From Alphaproteobacteria bacterium (GTDB taxonomy: Bacteria; Pseudomonadota; Alphaproteobacteria; Ferrovibrionales; Ferrovibrionaceae), in assembly GCA_947473805.1 (NCBI GenBank), contig CANJGB010000032.1, positions 1 through 36,511 of the forward strand: a stretch of 36,511 bases of DNA, read 5' to 3'. The notes under the pieces are model-generated. The model ran no database searches and had not been told where the DNA came from. It saw only the letters and a list, made by a program, of their open reading frames with translations. The translations under genes were made by a program, and so were the position numbers. How positions within the stretch are numbered: the first letter of the stretch is position 1; each line of letters begins with the position of its first letter. Below, piece by piece: positions 1 through 8,711 of the stretch.

Positions 1-1
1 G

Positions 2-73
2 CAGGAACGACACCGCATCAAACAGAAAACCATCGAACATCGTCGCTTGCTTCACCGCAAACTCGCCGCATAA
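2..73 (+). pseudogene. C-terminal tail of a probable transposase (partial, enters from outside window)
   Basis: An open frame runs in from the left edge and ends at TAA 71-73. It gives a 23-residue, strongly basic tail rich in Arg, Lys and His, ending in HRKLAA. The DNA here and in the following 60 bases is clearly less GC-rich than the rest of the window. Directly downstream lies the broken 3' end of an unrelated gene, which is the arrangement expected at the edge of an insertion sequence. I do not recognise the transposase family, and the identification rests on context and composition rather than on a conserved motif. It could also be the end of another basic protein. Confidence 0.35.
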
Positions 74-135
74 GATCAACCAACCAGATGAGGCCAACCC
101 TCCACTAAATTACAGCCCCATCAGTCCCAAATGAT
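74..135. mobile_element. Probable terminal segment of an insertion sequence
   Basis: These 62 non-coding bases separate the basic reading-frame tail from the point where a xanthine dehydrogenase-like frame begins abruptly. They are AT-richer than the flanks and contain no recognisable gene. The likely right end of the element is near 120-138. The left end is outside the window, so the inverted repeat and target duplication cannot be verified. Confidence 0.35.
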
Positions 136-285
136 CTGACGACGCACACGGTGTGGCTGGCCATCCGCGACGCCATTGCCAGCGTGTCGGCGGGCGGCGT
201 GTCACCCGAGATCGATGCGCCGGCCACGCCGGAGCGCATCCTGCGGGCGGTCGACCTGATCCGGTCGGACGGCGAGCGGCCCTAG
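136..285 (+). pseudogene. 3' remnant of a xanthine dehydrogenase/CoxL-type molybdopterin subunit
   Basis: In this frame the DNA encodes LTTHTVWLAIRDAI followed by a Gly-rich stretch and PATPERILRAVD, ending at TAG 283-285. A VWLAI-x-DAI element followed by PATPERIL is typical of the extreme C-terminus of molybdopterin-binding large subunits of the xanthine dehydrogenase/carbon monoxide dehydrogenase family. Only about 49 of the usual 750-800 residues remain. No start or upstream domain is present, and the frame begins at the apparent end of an insertion element, so the gene was probably cut by it. The stop overlaps the stop of the convergent cyclase-family gene by 2 bases. It is distinct from the complete family member at 24831-27173. 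Confidence 0.6.
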
Positions 286-1304
286 ACAGTTGCAACCGGC
301 GTGGCGGGCGAGCCGAGCGCGCCGGGCAGACGCAGCGGCGGTGCGGTGAGGAAGAAGCGGCTGCGCCCATGGGCGGCGAGCCAAGCGGCCAGTTCGGTGA
401 AATACCAGAGCTCGCCCAGATGGATGCCCATTTCGAACAGGCAGAACCGGTGCAGCGGCAGGCTGGACATCGGATGGGCGGCGCTGGGCTGCGTGCGGCC
501 GGATTTTTCCACCGCCGCATTGTCGGCGCAGATGGCGACCAGGCCGCTGTCGGCGATCCAGCGCAGCAGGCGGCGGTCGCTGCCGTCCAGGCCGGCGCCG
601 GTGTGGCGCGCATGGTCGGCGACGAAGGCGTTGCCCAGTTCAAGCAGCAGGTCGGCAACGCCGGTGCGCAGGCAAAGGAAATCGCCGGGTTCAACGACCG
701 CCTTCTGCAGTTCCAGCGCGCGCATCAGACCGTCATAGCCGATTGCGACGCTGTCGCGGCCATGGATGGCGTGGAAATCGACCAGCACACCACGTCCCTG
801 CGCGCCCGTCATGGCCAGTTTCTCGACATCGAGCGCGCGGGCGCGCGGGCCACCCTCCTGGCCCGGCGGCACCATGATGCGGTCGTCGCGGAAGCCGTTG
901 TAGTAGACGAGCTCGGCCACGCCATCACCATCGGCGTCGAAATGGTAGCCGGCATGGCCCAGCGCATCCCACTGGGTCGATTGCTGCGTGAAGAGCGTCA
1001 CCGCGTCGTCGGAGAACACATCGGTAGCGCCCGGGACATTGCGCGAGAACGGGCGGCGATAGTGGAACTCGCCGTCAGGCGCCTGCACCGCGAACAGGCT
1101 GAGCGGCTGACGCCCGGCGAACAGCGAGGTGCCGGGCCGGTCGAGCGGCAGGCTGAGTACGAAGGTCTCGCCAGTGGTGATCTCGCGTGCGGCGTTGCGG
1201 CGGCGCTCCGGCGTGACGAGGTTCATGCGGCCGATCTGGTCGCCGGGTCCGAAATCGCCCCAGTTAGAGCCTTCGGGCCTGTTGGCCCAGCGCGCCTGCT
1301 CCAC
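282..1304 (-). CDS. Cyclase family protein (kynurenine formamidase-like hydrolase)
   Basis: A 340-residue protein of the putative cyclase family (PF04199). These are metal-dependent hydrolases that include bacterial kynurenine formamidase and isatin hydrolase. The segment STQWDALGHAGYHFD at residues 109-123 corresponds to the family metal-site motif, usually written HxGTxxDxxxH, in the GTQWD-x-LGH form of the longer subgroup. The start is GTG at 1302-1304, preceded by a GGGAGG ribosome site at suitable spacing. The gene is read away from the divergent GntR regulator, with 144 bp between them, so it may belong to that regulon. Its stop overlaps the stop of the broken molybdopterin gene on the other strand. 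The actual substrate cannot be told from the sequence. Confidence 0.85.
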   Translation of the reverse strand: MEQARWANRPEGSNWGDFGPGDQIGRMNLVTPERRRNAAREITTGETFVLSLPLDRPGTSLFAGRQPLSLFAVQAPDGEFHYRRPFSRNVPGATDVFSDDAVTLFTQQSTQWDALGHAGYHFDADGDGVAELVYYNGFRDDRIMVPPGQEGGPRARALDVEKLAMTGAQGRGVLVDFHAIHGRDSVAIGYDGLMRALELQKAVVEPGDFLCLRTGVADLLLELGNAFVADHARHTGAGLDGSDRRLLRWIADSGLVAICADNAAVEKSGRTQPSAAHPMSSLPLHRFCLFEMGIHLGELWYFTELAAWLAAHGRSRFFLTAPPLRLPGALGSPATPVATV

Positions 1305-1448
1305 GTCGATCCCTCCCGACCGAAATTAGGCAAAGAGTATCCTTTTATATTGGGCCGGGAACAGGTTTTTCCCGTGTCGACGCCGCTACAGGTGGCGCGG
1401 CACATTCGGGTAAGATCGCCACCGGGACAGCGTTGGGGCAGCAGGGCA

Positions 1449-2222
1449 ATGAAGTCGAAGGGCGAGGGCGGCAAGACGAAGACGCCGCGGGCAAAGCCGC
1501 GGCCGGGAATGTCGGCCATCGAGATGCATCGCCAGCCGCGCCAGGCCGGCAAGCTGGCGGAGGAGGTCGCCGCACAGATCGAGGCGGACATCGTGCGGCT
1601 GGGCTGGCCGGTCGGGCAGGTGATCGGTTCGGAGGCCACACTGCTGAAGAAGTATGGTGTCAGCCGCGCAGTGTTCCGCGAGGCGATTCGCCTGATCGAG
1701 TATCACATGGTGGCGCGGATGCGCGCCGGGCGCGGCGGCGGACTGGTCGTCGTGGAACCCAATACCGAGATTGTCGCCCGGGCCGTGGCGCTCTACCTTT
1801 CCTACAAGAAGGTGGTGCCGAAGCAGCTGCTGAAAATCCGCGCGCTGATGGAGGGACACGCGGCCTCGTTCGCGGCGGTGAGCGCGACCGAGCGCGAACG
1901 CCTGGCACTGCGCGAATTCCTGGCGACCGAAACCGAGAACATCGAGAAGTCGTTCGAGCTGACCAAGAACTTCCATCTGCGGGTGGCGGAACTGGCGCAC
2001 AACCCAGTCATCTACATTTTCGTGCGTTGCCTGGTCGACCTGTCGGAGCAGCATATCGAGCCGATGAAGGATCGGCGCATCATCGCCAAGCGCCTTAACG
2101 CGGTGCACACGAAGATCGGCGATGCGATCATTTCCGGCGACGCGGCGACGGCGGGGTATCGCATGTCGCGCCATGTCCAGGCGCTGGATCCCTGGATCGG
2201 CGAAGGCAAGAAGGGCATGTAG
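1449..2222 (+). CDS. GntR-family transcriptional regulator, FadR/FCD subgroup
   Basis: A 257-residue regulator. The N-terminal third holds the winged helix-turn-helix (LAEEVAAQIEADIV, then ATLLKKYGVSRAVFREAIRLIE). The C-terminal half is an all-helical FCD ligand domain, with the FHLRVAELAHNPV stretch and a late His in SRHVQAL as likely metal or ligand contacts. The ATG at 1449 is chosen because coding character begins there, although the frame stays open upstream. A second ATG at 1509 is possible, and neither has a strong ribosome site. It is divergent from the cyclase-family gene and directly upstream of the LLM/acyl-CoA dehydrogenase operon, whose promoter carries a palindrome suited to a GntR dimer. 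Control of that operon is inference. Confidence 0.85.
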   Translation: MKSKGEGGKTKTPRAKPRPGMSAIEMHRQPRQAGKLAEEVAAQIEADIVRLGWPVGQVIGSEATLLKKYGVSRAVFREAIRLIEYHMVARMRAGRGGGLVVVEPNTEIVARAVALYLSYKKVVPKQLLKIRALMEGHAASFAAVSATERERLALREFLATETENIEKSFELTKNFHLRVAELAHNPVIYIFVRCLVDLSEQHIEPMKDRRIIAKRLNAVHTKIGDAIISGDAATAGYRMSRHVQALDPWIGEGKKGM

Positions 2223-2256
2223 CGCCGCTCCTTTTCGAGGCGCTGGACTCCGCATT

Positions 2257-2262
2257 TATAAT
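2257..2262 (+). promoter_or_regulatory. -10 box TATAAT of the LLM/acyl-CoA dehydrogenase operon
   Basis: A perfect TATAAT lies in an AT-rich island between the GntR stop and the LLM start. A poor -35 candidate, TTTCGA or TTCGAG, sits at 2233-2239 with a 17-18 bp gap. The weak -35 suggests help or strict control by a regulator. Confidence 0.5.
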
Positions 2263-2273
2263 AGTACACTATT
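2260..2273. promoter_or_regulatory. Palindromic operator candidate AATAGT-AC-ACTATT
   Basis: Six-base arms form a perfect inverted repeat with a 2-base centre. It overlaps the last three bases of the TATAAT box. The GT-N2-AC core resembles sites of FadR-type GntR regulators, and such a regulator is encoded immediately upstream. Binding there would block RNA polymerase. Confidence 0.5.
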
Positions 2274-2338
2274 TAAACCGGCCTCCGGGATGGGCCGGCG
2301 GCGGCGGCTGTCGCCCAGAAGATGCGGGGAAATTCGCC

Positions 2339-3433
2339 ATGCGATTTGGCCTGTTGTACGAACTCAGCATGCCGGAAATCGGCTGGATGACCGAGGAACA
2401 GGTCTACTGGGAAGCCATCGAGCAAATCTCGCTGGCCGACGCGGTAGGCTTCGACAACGCTTGGTGCGTCGAACACCATTTCCTGCCGCCATTCTCCTAC
2501 TGCTCCGCACCGGAAGTTTTTCTGGCAGCGGTGGCGCAGCACACCAAGACAATGCGCATCGGCCACGGCGTGCGCCTGATTCCGCCGCCATACAATTCGC
2601 CGCCGCGCACGGCGGAGGCCGGAGCGGTGCTGGATATCCTGAGCAAAGGCAGGCTGGAATTCGGGTTTGGCCGCTCAATCACGCTGACGGAAATGGAGGG
2701 GTTCAACGTCAACCCCGCCGATACGCGCTCGATGGCGAACGAGGCAATCCGCGAGATCGTCAAGATGTGGACCCAGTCGCCCTATCCCGGTTACACCGGC
2801 AAGCACTATTCGATGCCCGAGCGCGATGTGGTGCCGAAGCCGTTGCAGAAACCGCACCCGCCGCTATGGATGTCGGGTTCGAACCCGGATTCCTACGTGC
2901 TGGCGGGTGAACTGGGCGTCGGCTGCCTGACCTTCGGCGCCACCACGCCTGGCAAGATCGCGCCGGACATTCCGAAGTACAAGAATGCGGTCGCCAACCC
3001 GAAGACGCCCGTGTCGAGCGTCATCAACAACAAGTACGGTTGCGTGTCGATGATGTTCTGCGACGAGGACAGTAAGCGCGCCATGCAGATTGGCGGGGCG
3101 GCGCTGCTGTGGTTCAGCGACTATGCCAACCGCATCTACAAGCCGCATGGCGACATGAAGCTACCGGGCTACGAGAGCTATTGGGAGCGCACCAGTTCAG
3201 TGGAGTGGATCAACACCCACAACATGTTCCGCGACCCGAAAGACGACATGTTCGGCCTGATCGGCGATCCGGACAAGATCACCCGCACCATCCAGGAGTA
3301 CGAGGCCCTCGGCGTCGACCAGCTGATCTTCATGGTCCAGTGCGGCAAGATCTCGCATGCCGATACGCTGCGCAGCCTGACCATGTTCGGCAAGGAAGTG
3401 ATCCCCCGCTTCCGCGAAGCGGCGGCCGCCTAG
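2339..3433 (+). CDS. LLM class flavin-dependent oxidoreductase (luciferase-like)
   Basis: A 364-residue TIM-barrel protein of the bacterial luciferase family, using reduced FMN or F420. LDILSKGRLEFGFGRS around residues 97-112 is the usual LLM signature (D-x-[LI]-S-x-GR followed by a Gly-rich turn). WMSGSNPDSYVLAGELGVG is the later barrel segment near the flavin phosphate. The start has a GGGGA ribosome site eight bases upstream. The gene is the first of three co-directional genes, 15 bp ahead of an acyl-CoA dehydrogenase. Monooxygenation of a CoA- or acid-linked intermediate is plausible, but the substrate is unknown. It is clearly different in sequence from the two LLM proteins at 10993-13138. 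Confidence 0.88.
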   Translation: MRFGLLYELSMPEIGWMTEEQVYWEAIEQISLADAVGFDNAWCVEHHFLPPFSYCSAPEVFLAAVAQHTKTMRIGHGVRLIPPPYNSPPRTAEAGAVLDILSKGRLEFGFGRSITLTEMEGFNVNPADTRSMANEAIREIVKMWTQSPYPGYTGKHYSMPERDVVPKPLQKPHPPLWMSGSNPDSYVLAGELGVGCLTFGATTPGKIAPDIPKYKNAVANPKTPVSSVINNKYGCVSMMFCDEDSKRAMQIGGAALLWFSDYANRIYKPHGDMKLPGYESYWERTSSVEWINTHNMFRDPKDDMFGLIGDPDKITRTIQEYEALGVDQLIFMVQCGKISHADTLRSLTMFGKEVIPRFREAAAA

Positions 3434-3448
3434 AATCGGGGAGAGATC

Positions 3449-4594
3449 GTGAATTTCGAGTGGACCGAGGGCCACAGGGCCTTCCGGCAAAAGGCGAAGG
3501 ATCTGCTGGCCGAGCACCTGCCCGCCGACTGGGCGGCGCAGACGCGCTACGACCAGGGTTCGATCTATGCGGCAAACTTCTCGCGCAAGTTCTGTCCGAT
3601 CCTGGCGCGGGAGGGCATGCTGCTGCCGCACTGGCCGCGCGAGTTCGGCGGCAGCGGGATGGACCCGTTCTACCACTGGATCCTGGGCGAGGAGATGGCG
3701 GCAGTGGGCGAGCCGCGAAGCTACCAGTACATGTACTGCAACTGGGTCGGGCCGGCGATCATGGCCTATGGAACCGAGGCGCAGAAGCAGGCGCACCTGC
3801 CGCGCATGACGACTGGAAACGTGATCTGGTGCCAGGGGTTTTCGGAACCGTCGGCCGGATCGGACCTGGCCGCGCTCAGCACCCGAGCGGAGCGGACGGC
3901 CAACGGCTATGTCATCAACGGCTCGAAGATCTGGACCTCGGGCGCCAGCGTGGCGGACTTCTGTTTCCTGCTGGCGCGGACTGGCGACAAGCGCAACAGC
4001 GGTATTTCGGTCTTCCTGCTGCCCATGGACACCAAGGGCATTGACGTGCGGGTCATCAAGACCTTCATGGGGGCGACCGCCTTCCACGAGGTGTTCCTGA
4101 CCGATGTCGAGGTCCCGGAATCGGCACGCCTCGGCGAAGAAAACCGCGGCTGGCAGATCGTGCGCCACGTCATGTACAACGAGCGCATCGGCGCGCCGCG
4201 CTACATGCTGACGCTCAATGCGCTGGACCACGCGGTCGCGCTGCTGAAGGCCAAGAACCGCTTCGGCGATGACATGACACGGATGCGCGCCGGCCGGGCG
4301 CGCGGCGCACTGAATGCGGCGCGCACCCTGTGCCACCAGGTGATCGGCGAGCGGGTCAAGGGCCGGCCGCCGGGACCGCTGACCAATGTGGCGCGCTACG
4401 CGGTGGTCATGGCCGACCGGCATGTGGCCGAATTCATCGGCGACTACCTGCACGAGGAACTGGTGACCAATGACGACCCGCTCATTGCGGCGGCGTACCG
4501 GCGCACGGGTTCGACCGGATTTGCCGCCGGCGCGGCGGAAATCCAGCTGAACCTGATTTCCCGCGACCTGTTGCAATTGCCGCGGGAGGGTTGA
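3449..4594 (+). CDS. Acyl-CoA dehydrogenase family protein (large partner)
   Basis: A 381-residue flavoprotein with the normal acyl-CoA dehydrogenase layout. An N-terminal helical domain begins FEWTEGHRAFRQKAKDLL, the middle beta domain holds WCQGFSEPSAGSDLAAL and KIWTSGA, and a C-terminal helical domain completes it. The start is GTG at 3449, preceded by GGGGAGAG. It lies 15 bp after the LLM gene and one base before the next dehydrogenase, so the three are surely co-transcribed. Tandem unequal acyl-CoA dehydrogenases of this type often form alpha2beta2 enzymes in steroid and related side-chain degradation, with the flavin site shared between subunits. That assembly is inferred here. FAD-dependent alpha,beta-desaturation of an acyl-CoA is the expected reaction. 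Confidence 0.88.
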   Translation: MNFEWTEGHRAFRQKAKDLLAEHLPADWAAQTRYDQGSIYAANFSRKFCPILAREGMLLPHWPREFGGSGMDPFYHWILGEEMAAVGEPRSYQYMYCNWVGPAIMAYGTEAQKQAHLPRMTTGNVIWCQGFSEPSAGSDLAALSTRAERTANGYVINGSKIWTSGASVADFCFLLARTGDKRNSGISVFLLPMDTKGIDVRVIKTFMGATAFHEVFLTDVEVPESARLGEENRGWQIVRHVMYNERIGAPRYMLTLNALDHAVALLKAKNRFGDDMTRMRAGRARGALNAARTLCHQVIGERVKGRPPGPLTNVARYAVVMADRHVAEFIGDYLHEELVTNDDPLIAAAYRRTGSTGFAAGAAEIQLNLISRDLLQLPREG

Positions 4595-4595
4595 G

Positions 4596-5519
4596 ATGGA
4601 CTTCGACCTCACCGAGGACCAGCGCGCGCTGCTGACTGCCGTCGAGCGACTGGTGGAGCGGCATGGCGGTGCGCCGGCTGGCGCGGATTCGTACATTCTC
4701 TCGGGCGCGGAACTGGAGCGCGACCTGGAAGACGGCGGTTATTACGACGTGGCGCGCGGACAGGATGCCGATGGCGCGGTGGGCGCGGCGCTGCTGGTCG
4801 AGGCGGTGGCGCGGTCGCCGCGGGCGGCGGAAGTGGGCGCCTCGGCGCTGGTCGCACCGAAACTGGCGCCTACACTGTCGCTGCCGCGGCCGATCATCCT
4901 GGCGGCAACACCGCTGGACGGCGCCGTCCGGTTCCTTGGCAGCAGGGGCACGGCGGTAATCGACACCGGGACGGACGTGCGCGTGCTCGATCTTTCGACC
5001 TGCCGGACGGCGGCAGTGGACACGCCGTTCGCCTACCCGTTCGGCCGCTTCGTCGATCTGGACCTGAAGAATGCGCCGGTATTGGCAGATGTTGCGCCCG
5101 ACCTGATGCGGCAATGGTGGCGGGTGGCGCTGGCGGCGGAGATTGGCGCGGTGGCGCAGGTGGCGCTGGACATGACGGTGGACTACGTCAAGGCGCGGCG
5201 GCAGTTCAACCGGCCGATCGGCTCGTTCCAGGCGATCCAGCACCGCCTGTCGGAATGCGCGACGATGATCCACGGCACGCGCATCCTGGCGCGACGAGCG
5301 GCCTGGACCGGCGATGGCGCCGACGCCGCCTTCGCCGCGGCGCACGCGAAGGAAACCGCCGCCAAGGTGCATTACGACACGCACCAGTTCCACGGCGCCA
5401 TGGGCGTGACGCTGGAACATCCGCTGCACTTCTGGTCGTACCGCCTGAAATGCCTGCAGGGCGAGATGGGCGGCTACATGGCGCATGCAAAGGAAGCAGC
5501 TGACGCCTTCTGGCCCTGA
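4596..5519 (+). CDS. Acyl-CoA dehydrogenase family protein (short partner)
   Basis: A 307-residue acyl-CoA dehydrogenase, shorter than the 370-390 usual for the family. The N-terminal helical part (DFDLTEDQRALLTAVERLV) and the C-terminal part are present. The C-terminal part includes KARRQFNRPIGSFQAIQHRL and then FHGAMGVTLEHPLHFW, the usual FAD- and CoA-side signature of the last domain. The central beta domain is much reduced. The ATG follows the preceding stop after one base, indicating translational coupling. Together with its neighbour it probably makes one heteromeric enzyme, in which the short subunit supplies part of the flavin site. The stop is only three bases from the convergent dnaE2 stop. 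Confidence 0.85.
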   Translation: MDFDLTEDQRALLTAVERLVERHGGAPAGADSYILSGAELERDLEDGGYYDVARGQDADGAVGAALLVEAVARSPRAAEVGASALVAPKLAPTLSLPRPIILAATPLDGAVRFLGSRGTAVIDTGTDVRVLDLSTCRTAAVDTPFAYPFGRFVDLDLKNAPVLADVAPDLMRQWWRVALAAEIGAVAQVALDMTVDYVKARRQFNRPIGSFQAIQHRLSECATMIHGTRILARRAAWTGDGADAAFAAAHAKETAAKVHYDTHQFHGAMGVTLEHPLHFWSYRLKCLQGEMGGYMAHAKEAADAFWP

Positions 5520-5522
5520 GCC

Positions 5523-8500
5523 TCAGCGGAAGTTACGGGCGCTGACGCGGATTTCGGAGTGTGTGCGCGGGTCGGGCCGCGAGCCGGTGCGGGCTTCGTC
5601 GCCACGGCCGGCGGCAAGGGGAAACGGGGTTTCGCGTTCGCCCACGCCAGCCAGCAGCGGCGAGAGGTCGAACAGTTCGCTGGCGAGGACGTGGATCACT
5701 TCCCGCACCTTCTGCACCTTGCCGCGGCAGGCCAGCATGCGGGCGGAAAGGATCAGCGGTTTCTGGCGCTCGAAATGATCGTTCCAGACGACGAGATTGG
5801 CGTGGCCGGTTTCGTCCTCGAGGGTGACGAACAGGATGCCGTTGGCCGAGCCCGGCATCTGGCGCACCAGGACGATGCCGGCAATGGTGATGGAGTCGCC
5901 GTCACGGGCGTCGAGCAGGGCCGCGGTCGGGCGGATGTTCCGCCGGTCGAGTTCGCCGCGCAGGAACGAGACGGGGTGCGCCCGGAGCGACAGCGTGACG
6001 GCGCGGTAATCCTCCACCACCTCGCGCCCGGCCGTCATGGGCAGCAGGGCCACCGTGGGTTCGACAACCATCGCCGTGGCGGCATGATCAAACAGCGGCA
6101 GGGGATTGTCGCGCAGCGCCTTGATCGCCCATAAAGCCTCGCGCCGCGCGAGGCCGAGCGACGGGCGGAAAGCGTCGGCCTCGGCCAGGCGATGCAGCAT
6201 CGCCACCGGCAGGCCGGTGCGCCGCCACATATCCTCGACGGAGGTGAAAGCACCTGCGACGCGCGCCATCACCACGGCTTCCGCATGCTTCTGGGCCAGG
6301 CCCCTGGCCATGCAGAGGCCGAGGCGCACGGCCAGGAACGCCCCATCCGTGGACTCCAGCGTGCAGTCCCAGGCGCTGGCATTCACATCGACCGGGCGCA
6401 CCTCGACGCCATGGTTGCGGGCGTCGCGCACCAGCTGTGCCGGCGCGTAAAATCCCATGGGCTGCGCGTTCAGGATGGCGCAGCAGAACACGTCGGGATG
6501 ATGGCATTTGAGCCAGGACGACGAATAGGCAAGCTGGGCAAAGGAGGCGGCATGGCTTTCGGGGAAGCCATAGGAGCCGAAACCCTCGATCTGCTTGAAG
6601 GTGCGCTCGGCAAAGTCGCGCTCGTAACCGTTCGCCAGCATGCCGTCGATCATCTTGGCTTTGAACTTGCTGACGCCGCCGGTCATCTTGAACGTGGCCA
6701 TGGAGCGCCGCAGCGCATCGGCCTCGTCCGGCGTGAAGCCGGCGCCGACAATGGCCACTTCCATGGCCTGCTCCTGGAACAGCGGCACGCCGAGCGTCTT
6801 GCCGAGGACGTCCTTCATCTCGGGCTTCGGATAACTGGGCTGTTCGATCCCCTCGCGACGCTTGAGATAGGGATGCACCATGCCGCCCTGGATCGGGCCC
6901 GGGCGCACGATGGCGACCTGGATGACCAAATCGTAGAGCGTCTTTGGCCGCAGGCGCGGCAGCATGGACATCTGCGCGCGCGATTCGATCTGGAACACGC
7001 CGACGGTGTCGGCCTTCTGGATCATCGCGTAGGTCCCGGCATCTTCCTGCGGGACGGTGGCCAGCGTCAGGGCCGCTCCCTTGTGCGCGGCCATTAGATC
7101 GAAAGCACGGCGCATGCAGCTGAGCATGCCCAGGCCGAGAATGTCCACCTTCATCATCTTCAGGATGCCGATGTCATCCTTGTCCCATTCGATGACCTGG
7201 CGGTCGGCCATGGCCGCCGGTTCGATGGGAACGAGATTGTGCAATGGCTCGCGGGATAGCACGAAGCCGCCGGGATGCTGGCTGAGATGGCGCGGAAAAC
7301 CGACCAGCTGCCGGGCGATTTTCAGGACAAGCCCCAGGCGGCGGTCGCGGCTATCGAGATTGGCTTCGCGCAGGGCCTTCCCGTCGATGCCGTCCTCGCT
7401 CCAGCCCCAGATCAGGCCGGTTAGAGCCCCCAGCACATCCTCGGGCAGGCCGAAGACGCGGCCAACATCGCGGATCGCACCACGGGCGCGGTAGCGAATC
7501 ACCGTGGCGCAAAGCGCCGCTTTGTCCCGCTGGTAATGTGCGTAGATCCACTGGATGACCTCCTCGCGCCGCTCATGCTCGAAATCAACGTCGATATCGG
7601 GCGGCTCATCTCGCGCACGGCTGAGAAAGCGGGAAAACAGCAGACGGCTCTCGGCAGGGTCGATGGCGGTAATGCCCAGCACGTAGCACACCGCCGAATT
7701 GGCGGCGCTGCCGCGGCCCTGGCACAGGATTTTCTGTGACCGGGCGAAGCGCACGATGTTGTAGACGGTGAGGAAATACGGCGCATAGGCCAGTTCGGCG
7801 ATGAGCGCCAGTTCCTTGCCCACCTGATCGCTGACCCTGGCGGGCGCCCCCGCCGGGTAACGTTGCGCCACGCCTTCCCAAGTCAGTTTTTCCAGCGCCT
7901 GCTGCGGCGTGAGGCCGGGCAACAAATCTTCATCGGGATACTGGTACTTGATTTCGAGCAGGTCGAACTTGCAGCGCGCAACGATTTCCTGCGTACGCTC
8001 CACGGCATCAGGGTAGCGGGCGAACAGGCGCGCCATTTCCGCCGGCGGCTTCAGGTAGCGGTCGGCATGGCGTTCCAGCCGGAAGCCTGATGCGTCGATG
8101 GTGCAGCGTTCGCGGATACAGGTCATCACGTCCTGCAGGATGCGTCGCTCGGGCACATGGTAGAGGACGTCGTTGGTGACGACGGTCGGCACGCGGGCAG
8201 CATGCGCCATGGCATCGAGACGATGCAGGCGGAGCGCGTCGCCCGGGCGGCGGCGGAGCGTCAATGCCAGATAGGCGCGGTCGCCGAATGCGGCATGCAG
8301 GTCGCGCAGGCGCGCAGCCAGCACGTCATCGGGCCGGTCGGGCAGCAGGATGCAGAGCAGCCCCTCGCCCCACTGCACCAGGTCGCCCCAGCCGAGATCG
8401 CACTTTCCCTTGCCGGCACGCCCCTTGCCGATGCTGAGCAGGCGGCACAGACGGGAATAGGCGGCGCGGTCGGTGGGGTAAACCAGGACGGAGAGATCGT

Positions 8501-8711
8501 CGCGCAGGTCGAGACGGCAACCGATGACGAGACGCAGGCCGGTTTCCTCCGCCGCCTTGAGCGCACGCACCATGCCAGCCAGCGTATTGCGGTCGACAAT
8601 ACCCAGCGCCGGGATGCCGAGTTCCTTCGCCGCGTAAAACAGTTCGTCGACGGCAGACGCGCCGCGCAGGAAACTGTACTGGGTGGTGACCTGAAGCTCG
8701 GCGTAGTTCAT
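5523..8711 (-). CDS. dnaE2: Error-prone DNA polymerase DnaE2
   Basis: A 1062-residue C-family polymerase, the catalytic member of the ImuA-ImuB-DnaE2 translesion mutasome. It opens with [17 protein letters not shown], the start of the PHP domain. The palm carries [15 protein letters not shown] near residue 370 with the paired catalytic aspartates. The [24 protein letters not shown] block and a C-terminal OB-fold ([25 protein letters not shown]) follow. The ATG at 8709-8711 overlaps the imuB stop as ATGA, so the frame upstream of it is not used. His residues common at the beginning of the PHP domain are Gln and Ala here. It is the last gene of an SOS-controlled operon. Confidence 0.95.
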   Translation of the reverse strand: MNYAELQVTTQYSFLRGASAVDELFYAAKELGIPALGIVDRNTLAGMVRALKAAEETGLRLVIGCRLDLRDDLSVLVYPTDRAAYSRLCRLLSIGKGRAGKGKCDLGWGDLVQWGEGLLCILLPDRPDDVLAARLRDLHAAFGDRAYLALTLRRRPGDALRLHRLDAMAHAARVPTVVTNDVLYHVPERRILQDVMTCIRERCTIDASGFRLERHADRYLKPPAEMARLFARYPDAVERTQEIVARCKFDLLEIKYQYPDEDLLPGLTPQQALEKLTWEGVAQRYPAGAPARVSDQVGKELALIAELAYAPYFLTVYNIVRFARSQKILCQGRGSAANSAVCYVLGITAIDPAESRLLFSRFLSRARDEPPDIDVDFEHERREEVIQWIYAHYQRDKAALCATVIRYRARGAIRDVGRVFGLPEDVLGALTGLIWGWSEDGIDGKALREANLDSRDRRLGLVLKIARQLVGFPRHLSQHPGGFVLSREPLHNLVPIEPAAMADRQVIEWDKDDIGILKMMKVDILGLGMLSCMRRAFDLMAAHKGAALTLATVPQEDAGTYAMIQKADTVGVFQIESRAQMSMLPRLRPKTLYDLVIQVAIVRPGPIQGGMVHPYLKRREGIEQPSYPKPEMKDVLGKTLGVPLFQEQAMEVAIVGAGFTPDEADALRRSMATFKMTGGVSKFKAKMIDGMLANGYERDFAERTFKQIEGFGSYGFPESHAASFAQLAYSSSWLKCHHPDVFCCAILNAQPMGFYAPAQLVRDARNHGVEVRPVDVNASAWDCTLESTDGAFLAVRLGLCMARGLAQKHAEAVVMARVAGAFTSVEDMWRRTGLPVAMLHRLAEADAFRPSLGLARREALWAIKALRDNPLPLFDHAATAMVVEPTVALLPMTAGREVVEDYRAVTLSLRAHPVSFLRGELDRRNIRPTAALLDARDGDSITIAGIVLVRQMPGSANGILFVTLEDETGHANLVVWNDHFERQKPLILSARMLACRGKVQKVREVIHVLASELFDLSPLLAGVGERETPFPLAAGRGDEARTGSRPDPRTHSEIRVSARNFR

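Noticed and set aside
153-1448. Upstream extension of the GntR regulator frame
   Set aside because: The frame is open by GC bias, but it is antisense to the cyclase-family gene and the family sequence starts only after 1449.
3197-4696. Open minus-strand frame of 499 codons opposite the first acyl-CoA dehydrogenase
   Set aside because: Arg/His-rich shadow with no motifs, while the plus strand encodes a clear acyl-CoA dehydrogenase.
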